DNA of 64,000 nt, taken from Bacillus nitratireducens. GTDB taxonomy: Bacteria > Bacillota > Bacilli > Bacillales > Bacillaceae_G. The position numbers were made by a program, and so were the translations under genes. Under the pieces are notes generated by a model. That model searched no databases and was not told the origin of the DNA. It saw only the letters and a list, made by a program, of their open reading frames with translations. The stretch covers positions 415,360-479,359 of the forward strand of contig NZ_MAOC01000091.1 in assembly GCF_001884135.1 (NCBI RefSeq), in the 5' to 3' direction. Within the stretch, counting starts at the first letter, position 1; every line of letters starts with the position of its first letter. Shown here one piece after another: positions 44,325 through 52,010 of the stretch.

Positions 44325-44338
44325 CGAACTTATGTTTG
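44325..44338. promoter_or_regulatory. LexA (SOS) box between yneB and lexA
   Basis: CGAAC-TTAT-GTTTG matches the Bacillus LexA operator CGAACN4GTTYG. It lies in the divergent promoter region, so it probably controls both lexA and yneB-ynzC. Confidence 0.85.
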
Positions 44339-44405
44339 TAGAATGTTTTTTCGCATGTTATACTTATTAATAAGAAAAATGAAAGAAAACGAGGTGTTAG
44401 AAAAC

Positions 44406-45026
44406 ATGGAAAAGTTAACGAAACGCCAGCAAGACATTCTCGACTTTATTAAGCTAAAAGTACAAGAAAAAGGATATCCACCTTCCGTACGTGAAATCGG
44501 TCAAGCAGTCGGCCTCGCTTCTAGTTCTACAGTGCACGGACATTTATCACGACTAGAAGAAAAAGGATATATTCGACGCGATCCAACAAAACCACGCGCA
44601 ATTGAAATTTTAGGTGACAACCGAATGGAAACAGAAACACAATCTGTTATTCAAGTTCCAATCGTCGGAAAAGTTACTGCCGGTTTACCGATTACAGCAG
44701 TCGAAAGTGTAGAAGATCACTTCCCACTTCCAGCTAGTATCGTTGCTGGAGCAGATCAAGTGTTTATGTTACGCATTTCTGGAGATAGCATGATTGACGC
44801 TGGTATTTTTGATGGAGATTTAGTTGTAGTTCGCCAACAACAGTCTGCATACAACGGTGAAATTGTAGTTGCTTTAACAGAAGATAACGAAGCAACTGTT
44901 AAACGTTTCTATAAAGAAAAAGATCATTTCCGTCTACAACCGGAAAACTCTTCACTAGAACCTATCATTTTAAAACAAGTGTCAGTTATCGGAAAAGTAA
45001 TCGGCGTATATCGTGATTTACATTAA
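44406..45026 (+). CDS. lexA: LexA repressor
   Basis: SOS repressor of 206 residues. N-terminal wHTH ([33 protein letters not shown]); cleavage site Ala92-Gly93; catalytic Ser128 (GDSMID) and Lys166 (TVKRF). RecA filaments trigger self-cleavage. Start ATG 44406 gives the standard N-terminus; the frame opens further upstream but without homology. A LexA box lies in its promoter. Confidence 0.97.
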   Translation: MEKLTKRQQDILDFIKLKVQEKGYPPSVREIGQAVGLASSSTVHGHLSRLEEKGYIRRDPTKPRAIEILGDNRMETETQSVIQVPIVGKVTAGLPITAVESVEDHFPLPASIVAGADQVFMLRISGDSMIDAGIFDGDLVVVRQQQSAYNGEIVVALTEDNEATVKRFYKEKDHFRLQPENSSLEPIILKQVSVIGKVIGVYRDLH

Positions 45027-45033
45027 AAATAAT

Positions 45034-45080
45034 AAAAAGAAGATAATCCCCTTATTTATATAGGGGATTATCTTCTTTTT
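45034..45080 (+). terminator. Terminator of lexA
   Basis: Perfect stem AAAAAGAAGATAATCCCC and complement, 11-base loop. Confidence 0.9.
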
Positions 45081-45129
45081 ATATTTTGATAGATTTCCGT
45101 TTACTCAAAAGAATGCATTACCTTAATTA

Positions 45130-45933
45130 TTAACGCGTTTCAATAGTAACATCTCCAGCAGCTGTTTTACCGCTAATTTTTTTACTCCCATTACCAATTG
45201 TTATATTTTGATTTTCTTCATTAAAAATTGTCACGTCTCCAGCAGCACTTTGCCCCGTTATAACTGCATCTTGTGGTTTTTCCAACAAAGTAATATCTAC
45301 ATCTCCAGCAGTTGAACTTGCCTCTACATCATATTTTGGATCATGATCCATAATATATACATCTCCGCTAGCCGTTTTTGCTGTTACTTTCCCTATTACT
45401 TTTTTAAAGCTCACCTCACCAGCTTTTGTAGATCCCTCCACACTCTTAGCTGTTACATGTTTCAAATCCACTTCTCCTGCGAGTGTTTCAACACTTACGC
45501 GGTCACTTTTCACATTACTTATTTCTATTTGTCCAGCGGATGAATTTACTTTTATCTCTTGATAAGAACGTTCAGGTACTAATATAGTCAATGTAGGCGT
45601 TCGAAATCCAAAATTGTAAAATGAAAAATCAAATGAAACACCTTTTTCTATTTCCCCTATGACTTTTAATGTATCACCATCTTCAGCAATACGAATTTCC
45701 TGTTTACTTACGTCCCCTGTTTGCTTTACATAAAAAGAGGAATCAGGAGATTTTTGGACAACAATATCTCCTGCATCTAACTTAACTTCTACATTTTTTA
45801 GCGTTTCGTTCTTAATTACGTCCTCTTTATCTCCTTTTTCTGCAGTTTTTACTGCTTTTTCATATGTTTGTGAAATCCCTATTACTCCAATAATGATACA
45901 AGCGATAGCTACTAATAATATCTTTTTCATCAT
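45130..45933 (-). CDS. DUF4097 beta-repeat envelope protein
   Basis: Protein of 267 residues with an N-terminal membrane helix (residues 5-22) and a long beta-helix-like region of repeated short strands (AGDVTI, AGEVDL, AGDVDI, AGQIEI). This is the DUF4097/adhesin-like fold also seen in YvlB. It is the last gene of a PadR-HAAS-DUF4097 operon, a common Firmicute arrangement linked to envelope stress. Function unproven. Confidence 0.85.
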   Translation of the reverse strand: MMKKILLVAIACIIIGVIGISQTYEKAVKTAEKGDKEDVIKNETLKNVEVKLDAGDIVVQKSPDSSFYVKQTGDVSKQEIRIAEDGDTLKVIGEIEKGVSFDFSFYNFGFRTPTLTILVPERSYQEIKVNSSAGQIEISNVKSDRVSVETLAGEVDLKHVTAKSVEGSTKAGEVSFKKVIGKVTAKTASGDVYIMDHDPKYDVEASSTAGDVDITLLEKPQDAVITGQSAAGDVTIFNEENQNITIGNGSKKISGKTAAGDVTIETR

Positions 45934-46476
45934 CTACTCCCCTTTTATCATTTTGAAGTTCCATACTACATAGCGTACACATAATCTTTTAAACCACTTC
46001 GTACTATAATAAGCTACAATACATAACAACAAACCTACTCCAACAAACGTTATACTAACGAAAAGATCCAACCATATAAACGTACCCATAAATATTTTTA
46101 TAATAACGAAAAATGGTGTCACTACACTAGCAATACCACCGACCCAAAATGAAAATATAAAACCGATAATTGCAACTAACGGGCCTAATACAATAATAAA
46201 ATTAAACAAACTAAGTCCAATCGCTGCCATGACAGCTCTTGTTACATTCGAAGTCGATGGATCCTTTTTCATCTCATCAAAGCGATACAACGCAAGCAAG
46301 TCTTTCGCAATTACCTTTGGAGAGCCAAGTCCCTTTATTATTTCTGATTCAGTTTTCCCCTCTTCCATCCCAAACTGAAAGTGCTCTTCATAATCAAATA
46401 AAATATCTTGTCGCTCTTCTTCTGGTAACTTTCTAAGATGACTTGATAATTCTTTAAGAAACTGCTCTTTACTCAT
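45934..46476 (-). CDS. HAAS/DUF1700 domain membrane protein
   Basis: Protein of 180 residues. The N-terminal HAAS domain ([33 protein letters not shown]) is followed by three or four membrane helices. ATG 46476 has GGGGTGG upstream; the frame opens further to 46524 inside padR. It overlaps padR by 8 bases and abuts the DUF4097 gene, so all three are co-translated. Confidence 0.85.
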   Translation of the reverse strand: MSKEQFLKELSSHLRKLPEEERQDILFDYEEHFQFGMEEGKTESEIIKGLGSPKVIAKDLLALYRFDEMKKDPSTSNVTRAVMAAIGLSLFNFIIVLGPLVAIIGFIFSFWVGGIASVVTPFFVIIKIFMGTFIWLDLFVSITFVGVGLLLCIVAYYSTKWFKRLCVRYVVWNFKMIKGE

Positions 46477-46798
46477 CCCATTCCACCCCTTCAATAATTT
46501 CTTGAACACCTTTAGCAAAATCACGCCACTCTGTTACTAATAACGTAAGTTGCATCTCTCCTTGCTCTGTTAGTTGATAATATTTACGGGGCGGTCCTTC
46601 CGTGGATTCTTTTAAATATGTTTGAAAATATTCCTCTTTCGTTAAACGACGTAATAGCGGATATACAGAACCTTCCGATATTAAAAATTTATTTGAAATT
46701 TGCTGAACAAGTTCATAACCATAACAATCCTTACGTTTTACAAGCGCCAATACACACAGTTCTAACACACCTTTTTTAAATTGAACGTTCAAGGACAA
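46469..46798 (-). CDS. PadR family transcriptional regulator
   Basis: Winged-helix repressor of 109 residues: [28 protein letters not shown] then [18 protein letters not shown], the PadR core. It is first in the operon and probably represses it; two matching inverted repeats flank the predicted promoter. The inducer is unknown. Confidence 0.9.
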   Translation of the reverse strand: MSLNVQFKKGVLELCVLALVKRKDCYGYELVQQISNKFLISEGSVYPLLRRLTKEEYFQTYLKESTEGPPRKYYQLTEQGEMQLTLLVTEWRDFAKGVQEIIEGVEWDE

Positions 46799-46814
46799 TC
46801 CCCCTTTCTTATTT

Positions 46815-46886
46815 CAGTACTGTTCAATACACGGTACCTGTTTTATCCATAATATACCACTTAGTACTGTTTATTGCAAGGTACTA
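46815..46886 (-). promoter_or_regulatory. Promoter and paired operators of the PadR operon
   Basis: Two inverted repeats share the same geometry: AGTAC ... GGTAC at 46816-46838 and AGTAC ... GGTAC at 46863-46885, both beginning AGTACTGTT. On the minus strand TTGCAA, a 17-bp spacer and TATATT lie between, so one repeat overlaps the -35 region and the other follows the -10. The repressor assignment is inferred. Confidence 0.55.
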
Positions 46887-47056
46887 TATTTTCAAACTTT
46901 AATTTATCACTAAACACATCCACAACATCAAACACTGAGCAAAACATACAATATTGAAGAAATACAATAGTATTTTAAATAATCTCCGTGATTTTTCCGA
47001 GCATCTCGCGGACAGCTATTCAATTTATTCCGCCAGCACCTATGTTGTCCGCAAAT

Positions 47057-47092
47057 AAAAAAGCCCTGATACCGTAGTATCAAGGCTTTTTT
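47057..47092 (-). terminator. Original glnA terminator, stranded by the prophage
   Basis: Perfect stem AAAAAAGCC-TGATAC / GTATCA-GGCTTTTTT directly beyond the left att copy. It now lies 8.5 kb from glnA. Confidence 0.75.
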
Positions 47093-47095
47093 ACT

Positions 47096-47145
47096 TCTTA
47101 GTATAGAGACATATATTGGTCGCGTTCCCATTGGTGAACTTGCGT
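47096..47145. repeat. attL: duplicated 3' end of glnA
   Basis: 50 bp identical, with one mismatch (47119/55669), to 55646-55695 at the true end of glnA. It still encodes the glnA C-terminus ([14 protein letters not shown] and stop) but has no gene in front. This is the left prophage boundary. Confidence 0.88.
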
Positions 47146-47252
47146 GCGGAATATATCCTCTGAATTCATCCAATTTTAAATTGCGCCAAAAACGTTGATC
47201 TATCAAGGTTTCATAAAAGTGATGTTTCATAGTGATTCATCACTTTTTTTTA

Positions 47253-47278
47253 TTTTGTGGGTGAATTGTGGGTGGGTG
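47253..47278 (+). repeat. GTGGGTG direct repeats, left arm
   Basis: TTTTGTGGGTG (47253-47263), TTGTGGGTG (47266-47274) and an overlapping GGGTG. The same unit occurs three times at the right end. Probably arm-type integrase binding sites. Confidence 0.5.
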
Positions 47279-47446
47279 AACTTCCAATAAATACATCTCT
47301 TAAATAAGCTTAGAGGGTACACTACTTTTCTTTATTTCAATATTCACCTTTAAAATACACCTCATGGCAATTATAATTAAAAAAATAATTTCTTCAATTT
47401 TTTTTAATACGTCTACATTATTTCAATTTGCATTAAAAGAATTTGG

Positions 47447-47452
47447 TATAAT
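47447..47452 (+). promoter_or_regulatory. Extended -10 promoter of the cationic peptide gene
   Basis: TGGTATAAT is a good extended -10 box 28 bases before the TTG start; no clear -35 at the normal distance. Only the sequence match supports it. Confidence 0.4.
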
Positions 47453-47479
47453 TAGCTTAATTTAAGGGAGGGGGATAGC

Positions 47480-47572
47480 TTGAAGGTTGTTCAATCTATA
47501 TTTAGAGGGTTTCGTTTATTAAGTAAAATCATAAATCCTATACTAAAGGCATTATCTAAAAGTAAATTTTAA
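47480..47572 (+). CDS. Candidate 30-residue cationic amphipathic peptide
   Basis: Starts at TTG with an exceptionally strong AAGGGAGGGGG site five bases upstream. The peptide MKVVQSIFRGFRLLSKII... is 30 residues, has seven Lys/Arg and no acidic residue, and its hydrophobic residues (4, 7, 8, 11, 14, 18, 21, 22, 25) fall on one helical face. No leader or Cys is present. It could be a leaderless bacteriocin-like or toxin-like membrane peptide, or an unrelated small protein. It lies between attL and the WXG toxin on the same strand. Not recognised. Confidence 0.5.
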   Translation: MKVVQSIFRGFRLLSKIINPILKALSKSKF

Positions 47573-47582
47573 ATATCGTAGC

Positions 47583-47612
47583 AAAAAAGCCGACTCAAGA
47601 GGGTGGGCTTTA
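47583..47612 (+). terminator. Weak terminator after the small peptide
   Basis: AAAGCC / GGCTTT stem with a 13-base loop and a short T run. Confidence 0.4.
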
Positions 47613-47733
47613 AATTTATTCATATGATTAAAATTATCCTCTTAAATGCCCCTTAATACAGTAATACGAATTTTCTATATTTACATTTTTTTCTTCTTGC
47701 CTCATAATTTTAATCGGGAGCGTGAGGAAGAAA

Positions 47734-48933
47734 ATGGTTCAAATAAAAATTACACCTGAAGAATTAGAACAAGTTGCAAAACGGGCTAATGATACTAAGC
47801 ATGCATTAGAATCCATACATAATAATTTATGCAATCAAATTGATTACATGTGTTTTCAATGGACAGGTGCATCGAATCAAAACTTCGTTCAAATGTTTAA
47901 CAATGCCAGACCATCCGTATTCACAGCTATCAATGCACTTGTGCATGTCGAAGAAGAATTAAAGAGAATTGCTGAAAAATTCCGCGTTGCAGATAGCGAA
48001 GATGTAACGACTCCAAAAGAAACTACACCTAGTAAATCACCTGAAAAATCTTTCTTAGGAAAAGTTTGGGATGGTATAGTAGACGGTACGGGAGCTGCTG
48101 TTGGAGATACAATCGACGGTATAAAAGCATTAGGTGACTGGGAAACTTGGAAAGGCATGGGCTACACTGTCACCCATTTAGATGAAGCTTTACCTGCTAT
48201 GTGGGATGCGTTATCCGACTCTTATAATAAAGATGTGATAAATGGGGATGCAGAAACACGCGCAAGATGGGGATCGTATGCTTTAACACAAATTGGATTA
48301 GGTCTTCTTGGAGATAAAGGGGTCAGTAAGGCTGCAAAGCTAGCACAAGGTGCTAAATTCTCTCAAGGCATCTCAAAAGCTGGACAATTATTTAATAAAG
48401 GCGATAATTTGGCTTTCGCAGGCGGTAATGGTGTTACATCTGCATTTGATAGTGCTACTTTTAGACAAGCCGAAGAAAAACTTTCAACCTACCAGTTTGC
48501 TCAGGGTGAAAATACTACTACTGTGAAACCTGGTGATAGTAGTTCACTTGCCCCTGGAGGGGGCCTAGCTGCACACGAGGCTAGAGGTGGACATTTAATA
48601 GAAAGACATGTAGGAAAAACAGATGAAGAACTATTGCAAAGATTAGAAAGTAATTCTACAATAACAGGTGCGTCCACCTTTGCCGATAGAGCTACGGCTG
48701 AAAAAATAGCAAATGAAGTTTTAAGCAACCCGCAAAATACGGAAAAAATAAACAGATGGTTAAATAACCCTGACAGCAAGCCAACCTTACCCTTAAGATA
48801 CCAAGGTACAGATATTACTGGTAGGCATGTTCCTAGAGGATCAGAAATTATCTCAGAAGTAAAAAATGCAAGAATTGTTTTAAAAAAAGACAGAGATGGT
48901 AGTTTTATTATTACAGGATATCCAGAAAGATAG
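47734..48933 (+). CDS. WXG100-type polymorphic toxin with C-terminal RNase A-like domain
   Basis: Protein of 399 residues from ATG 47734 (GAGGAAG upstream). Residues 1-90 form an ESAT-6/WXG100-like helical hairpin with the W-T-G turn (FQWTGASNQNF), the export module for type VII secretion. A middle linker (about 100-240) is Gly/Ala rich. Residues 280-399 match the bacterial RNase A-like toxin domain of CDI systems (GGHLIERHVGKTDEELLQRL, ASTFADRATAEKI, SFIITGYPE). His292, Arg303, Thr394 and Tyr396 sit at spacings close to those of the Yersinia CdiA RNase active site as I recall it. The next gene is its likely immunity. Confidence 0.85.
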   Translation: MVQIKITPEELEQVAKRANDTKHALESIHNNLCNQIDYMCFQWTGASNQNFVQMFNNARPSVFTAINALVHVEEELKRIAEKFRVADSEDVTTPKETTPSKSPEKSFLGKVWDGIVDGTGAAVGDTIDGIKALGDWETWKGMGYTVTHLDEALPAMWDALSDSYNKDVINGDAETRARWGSYALTQIGLGLLGDKGVSKAAKLAQGAKFSQGISKAGQLFNKGDNLAFAGGNGVTSAFDSATFRQAEEKLSTYQFAQGENTTTVKPGDSSSLAPGGGLAAHEARGGHLIERHVGKTDEELLQRLESNSTITGASTFADRATAEKIANEVLSNPQNTEKINRWLNNPDSKPTLPLRYQGTDITGRHVPRGSEIISEVKNARIVLKKDRDGSFIITGYPER

Positions 48934-48945
48934 AGGAGAGTTTAT

Positions 48946-49245
48946 ATGAAAGATAAATACATACAATATGAAGAATTAGGTGATTTTTTAGCAGGAACTT
49001 TCCATCAAGATATTGAATCAATCGAATTCGCCATAAACGAATTTATCACTGAAGTTACTAATATATGTTTAGAGAATACTATTGAAGACATTACATCATT
49101 CCTACAAAGTGGTTTAACTGTTCATGAAAAAGAAGAATTCATTAAATATAATGCCGAAATTTATTTTCCTGCTTTAAACCTTACCCCTATAGAATGGCTA
49201 GAGCAAATAGTCGAACTCTTAAAAAGAGCATTAAAAAGTAAATAG
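48946..49245 (+). CDS. CdiI-type immunity protein for the RNase A-like toxin
   Basis: Acidic helical protein of 99 residues, 12 bases after the toxin and with its own GAGGAGA site. It resembles the contact-dependent-inhibition immunity family that accompanies RNase A-like toxins (YEELGDFLAGTFHQDIES, ENTIEDI, NLTPIEWLEQIVELL). It should bind and block the toxin nuclease in the producing cell. A terminator follows. Confidence 0.75.
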   Translation: MKDKYIQYEELGDFLAGTFHQDIESIEFAINEFITEVTNICLENTIEDITSFLQSGLTVHEKEEFIKYNAEIYFPALNLTPIEWLEQIVELLKRALKSK

Positions 49246-49259
49246 TAAGAACGGTTTTC

Positions 49260-49285
49260 GACCACCCTTTACAGGTGGTCTTTTA
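49260..49285 (+). terminator. Terminator of the toxin-immunity operon
   Basis: Stem GACCACC / GGTGGTC with T run. Confidence 0.8.
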
Positions 49286-49292
49286 CTTTTTT

Positions 49293-49365
49293 CTACTTTA
49301 CATACACAAAAGCTTCATTTGTCGTAACATAGTATATTTCCCCCTTTTCTATTGTTTACTTTATA
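49293..49365 (-). pseudogene. Fragment of a second phage amidase gene (3' end)
   Basis: Minus-strand codons give YKVNNRKG and, after a +1 shift at a run of five G, YYVTTNEAFVYVK plus stop. This matches the last 22 residues of the amidase at 49620 (YKVHNSKG, YYVTTNPAYVYAR). It is a decayed partial duplicate. Confidence 0.6.
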
Positions 49366-49372
49366 AGGTCGA

Positions 49373-49552
49373 AAATTTGGTATTACTGCTGGAGATGGGA
49401 GCACCGACTCAGTCATTATTGGAACGACCTACAAATCAGAATCAGATGAATTAGGTATGAAAAATGTTAACAAATCAGAATACGAAACGTCTGTAAACTT
49501 AAAATATGTTGAGGTAATTGAAGAAAAAAACCTATATAGGGGTTTACACTAA
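49373..49552 (+). pseudogene. C-terminal fragment of an unknown gene
   Basis: A 59-codon open stretch (KFGITAGDGSTDSVIIGTTYKSE... ending NLYRGLH) with no start codon; an in-frame TAA lies just upstream. It reads like the end of a real protein but I do not recognise it. It may be the remains of another cargo gene. Confidence 0.35.
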
Positions 49553-49581
49553 CTAGCTAAAGGAAATTAAGTACAACAAAT

Positions 49582-49612
49582 AAAAGCAGAACCTTATGAG
49601 GGTTCTGCTTTT
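49582..49612 (-). terminator. Terminator of the prophage lysis cassette
   Basis: Perfect stem AAAAGCAGAACC / GGTTCTGCTTTT with T run, just past the amidase stop. Confidence 0.8.
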
Positions 49613-49619
49613 ATAATTT

Positions 49620-50675
49620 TCATCTCGCATACACATAGGCAGGATTAGTAGTTACATAGTATGTTTTGCCTTTACTGTTGTGTACTTTGTATTGATATGA
49701 ACCATTCACAATTACTTTTGTCTCAATAACAAACCCTAAACCTATATCTACTACTTCAGCCACATCTTTATCCTGCCAAGATGGAGATTCATAGAAACGT
49801 AAATTGTCCACTTTAGAAATAACCCTTTTACCAGTTATAGTAGAAGCATCCGTCCCATTGTAACGGATGTATGAGGAGTCATAATAAATCCATTGGTTAC
49901 CACCAAGATTTAACCAGTTCCCTAATTTACCCCATACTTTATAAGCCTCTCCTTTTTGTAATTTACGAATAACACTATTATCTGTTGATGGTCCAGAACG
50001 GAGATTTACATTGTACCCCTCAATATACGCAACACCATTCACCTCTACTGTACCAGGTACTTCATTTGGTTTTTGTGGTTTAGCATCCACTGTAACAGAG
50101 TTCCCGTTATAAGCCTTTAACACGTCTGCTCGGAATTTACCCTCTGATATACCATGACTACGAAGATAATCAAGTGGGTCTTCATGGTTTGTACCACCTA
50201 ATTTATAAGTAATATCCTTATGTGTCCATAATCCTTTAGAAGGATGAATATTTCGTTCCCGTAAGATTTCCCCTATCAACTCTACATATCGTTCGTAAGA
50301 ACGTTTGAACTTCATCGGATCACTTGTTTCACACAGTTCGACATGAACAAATCTAGCATTCGCTGCTGAGCCTGCACCCCATGCACGATATTTAGTAGAT
50401 GCAATTTGAATTTTTTCATCCCAATCAACTGCGTAGTGAACAAATGCTGAACGCCATGTGCGAGACTCATATTTTTGAATATTAATAGCTGGAGCTTCTG
50501 GGGTAGCTGTAGAATGTGCTACAACACCTTCATAAGCGCCAACACCATTACGGTATGGTTGTTTTGGTAAATCAGGAATAATCAAAACCCTATCAGCAAA
50601 TACGTTTGTTCCAATTGATAATACTAAAATCATAGCAACAACTATAGCTGAAATATGTTTCCACTTCTTTTTCAT
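49620..50675 (-). CDS. Prophage N-acetylmuramoyl-L-alanine amidase (endolysin) with SH3 domain
   Basis: Protein of 351 residues. Residues 1-27 form a signal peptide or signal anchor (MKKKWKHISAIVVAMILVLS). The amidase_2 domain spans about 35-190 with zinc-binding His in EGVVAHSTATPEA, the FVHVELCE strand and WTHKDITYKLGGTNHEDP. One bacterial SH3 domain follows (about 215-275), then a C-terminal wall-binding-like domain (about 285-351). It is the last gene of the XhlA-holin-amidase lysis cassette and appears intact. Confidence 0.88.
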   Translation of the reverse strand: MKKKWKHISAIVVAMILVLSIGTNVFADRVLIIPDLPKQPYRNGVGAYEGVVAHSTATPEAPAINIQKYESRTWRSAFVHYAVDWDEKIQIASTKYRAWGAGSAANARFVHVELCETSDPMKFKRSYERYVELIGEILRERNIHPSKGLWTHKDITYKLGGTNHEDPLDYLRSHGISEGKFRADVLKAYNGNSVTVDAKPQKPNEVPGTVEVNGVAYIEGYNVNLRSGPSTDNSVIRKLQKGEAYKVWGKLGNWLNLGGNQWIYYDSSYIRYNGTDASTITGKRVISKVDNLRFYESPSWQDKDVAEVVDIGLGFVIETKVIVNGSYQYKVHNSKGKTYYVTTNPAYVYAR

Positions 50676-50911
50676 TTTACATCGGCATCCTTTTTTATAA
50701 TTTTTGTGTGGTCAAATAATCCACTTGCTGACAGTCCAATAATGATTCCTTGAAATATATTTGTTTTGATATCTTGAGACAAAAATAAAACGCCTAGCAT
50801 TATGCCTAGCGTTAAATTTAGTAACGGAACATATTTTGTTTGCATCCCAACTGTTTTTGCAATTTGTGATAGTCCTACGACAACACCAATCATTACCGTA
50901 ACTTCAATCAT
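50672..50911 (-). CDS. Phage holin
   Basis: Membrane protein of 79 residues with three hydrophobic stretches and a charged C-terminus (DHTKIIKKDADVK). ATG 50911 has AAAGGGGGTGG upstream and overlaps the XhlA stop (TAATG). The frame extends to 50986 but only by reading into xhlA. It overlaps the amidase by 4 bases. It would form the lesion that releases the endolysin. Confidence 0.82.
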   Translation of the reverse strand: MIEVTVMIGVVVGLSQIAKTVGMQTKYVPLLNLTLGIMLGVLFLSQDIKTNIFQGIIIGLSASGLFDHTKIIKKDADVK

Positions 50912-51156
50912 TACATACCACCCCCTTTCAAGAAGAAGGTAAGAGCCGCTCCAATAAGTCCACCAACAATAAGGCGTAAAATCCAAGTTGTATTAGCGCT
51001 AATCTTATCTAATTGCTTATTGATATTGATAATGTCTTTCTCGTTACCTGTTGTCCGCATTTCTAAACTTTTAATCTCTAAGCGAATGTCCTTAATATCT
51101 TGCTTTATTTCTTGAACATCACTTCTCACCTCTTGCAAACCATCCATACCGTCCAC
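50911..51156 (-). CDS. Hemolysin XhlA family protein
   Basis: Protein of 81 residues: an N-terminal coiled coil (DGLQEVRSDVQEIKQDIKDI) and a C-terminal membrane helix (TWILRLIVGGLIGAALTFF), the XhlA layout. XhlA works with holin and endolysin during PBSX-type lysis. First gene of the lysis cassette. Confidence 0.85.
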   Translation of the reverse strand: MDGMDGLQEVRSDVQEIKQDIKDIRLEIKSLEMRTTGNEKDIININKQLDKISANTTWILRLIVGGLIGAALTFFLKGGGM

Positions 51157-51225
51157 CTCTTTCCAACCTCATAAATTATTTAAAATAAAAAAGCCTACTT
51201 TTCGTACGCTTTGCTTTAAATCTAG

Positions 51226-51597
51226 TTATTTAGTTACTCCGTGATTATCTGATGCTTCTATATGTTCCTTAATAGAATCTCCAGCACCTACTTCTGTAGA
51301 AATCTCTGCTGCCGGATCCCCCGCTTTTATAACAGAGACTGTAATCGGACTACCTCTGAATAACTCAACATTAACGTTAAAATTGCTCGCGGTAATAATT
51401 CCGGCATTTACTAAGTTATCTACAACATCATCGATTTCCATAAATTTATTATCGTTCCCTGGCATCACATCTTCATTCGGAGCCGGGTTTTGAACTAATT
51501 GCATAACTAATTTCTCTAGTATTGGCATGATTTGATTGATAATTTGGCTTTGTAATTGATTTTCCTCTGGACTTGTACTTTGGATTTGATTTGTCAT
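51226..51597 (-). CDS. Phage protein of unknown function (123 aa)
   Basis: Read from ATG 51597 with AGGGGAG upstream; the ATG at 51621 lies before that site. Gln/Glu-rich N-terminal half, then a soluble domain (FNVNVELFRGSPITVSVIKAG). It lies between the tail fibre and the lysis genes, where phages of this group carry small unknown proteins. Not recognised. Confidence 0.65.
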   Translation of the reverse strand: MTNQIQSTSPEENQLQSQIINQIMPILEKLVMQLVQNPAPNEDVMPGNDNKFMEIDDVVDNLVNAGIITASNFNVNVELFRGSPITVSVIKAGDPAAEISTEVGAGDSIKEHIEASDNHGVTK

Positions 51598-51636
51598 TTT
51601 GTTATCTCCCCTTTTAGACAATAAAAAAAGACCAGC

Positions 51637-52010
51637 TTATGGCTGCTCTGGTTTCCTATTTATTAGTTGTTGTAGTAACAATTCTTCTAACTTCGCAATT
51701 CTTTCTTCTTGACTAATTAACACACCTTTTAACTCATTAAGTTCAGTCTGAATGGAAACTTCCTCAAGTTTTTCTGCCTCAATTTCAGCTTTTAGGCTAG
51801 CAATTTTCTCTTGGTCAGCTAGTTGCTCTCTGCGAATTTGCTGTACTGCTCCTACAGTTATTGTAGCTAGCTTGTAAGATGGTACAGATTTTCTGTCTCT
51901 AGATGCTAATGCTTCTGGTACATCTTCTGCGATGAATCCGTACTGCTTATCGATAGCTTTAAGAGTGATAGGGTCTGTCTCTTCACCGCTGTCTGTATAG
52001 CTCAGCTACG
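51637..52010 (-). pseudogene. Tail fibre C-terminal chaperone domain, frameshifted fragment
   Basis: In a frame one base off from the fragment upstream, the minus strand reads YTDSGEETDPITLKAIDKQYGFIAEDVPEALASRD, then a Gln/Glu-rich coiled coil ending RKPEQP and stop. GFIAEDVPE is typical of the intramolecular chaperone (peptidase S74-like) domain at the end of phage tail spikes. A 1-base indel near 51998-52008 separates it from the rest. Confidence 0.7.

Noticed and set aside
46928-47230. Minus-strand 100-codon ORF across attL
   Set aside because: It overlaps the duplicated glnA end in a different frame and the stranded terminator. No ribosome binding site and no protein-like pattern.
49620-51156. 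Lysis cassette as an active lysis system
   Set aside because: XhlA, holin and amidase look intact, but with no late-gene regulator or structural genes nothing in the sequence shows that they are expressed; not raised as a finding.
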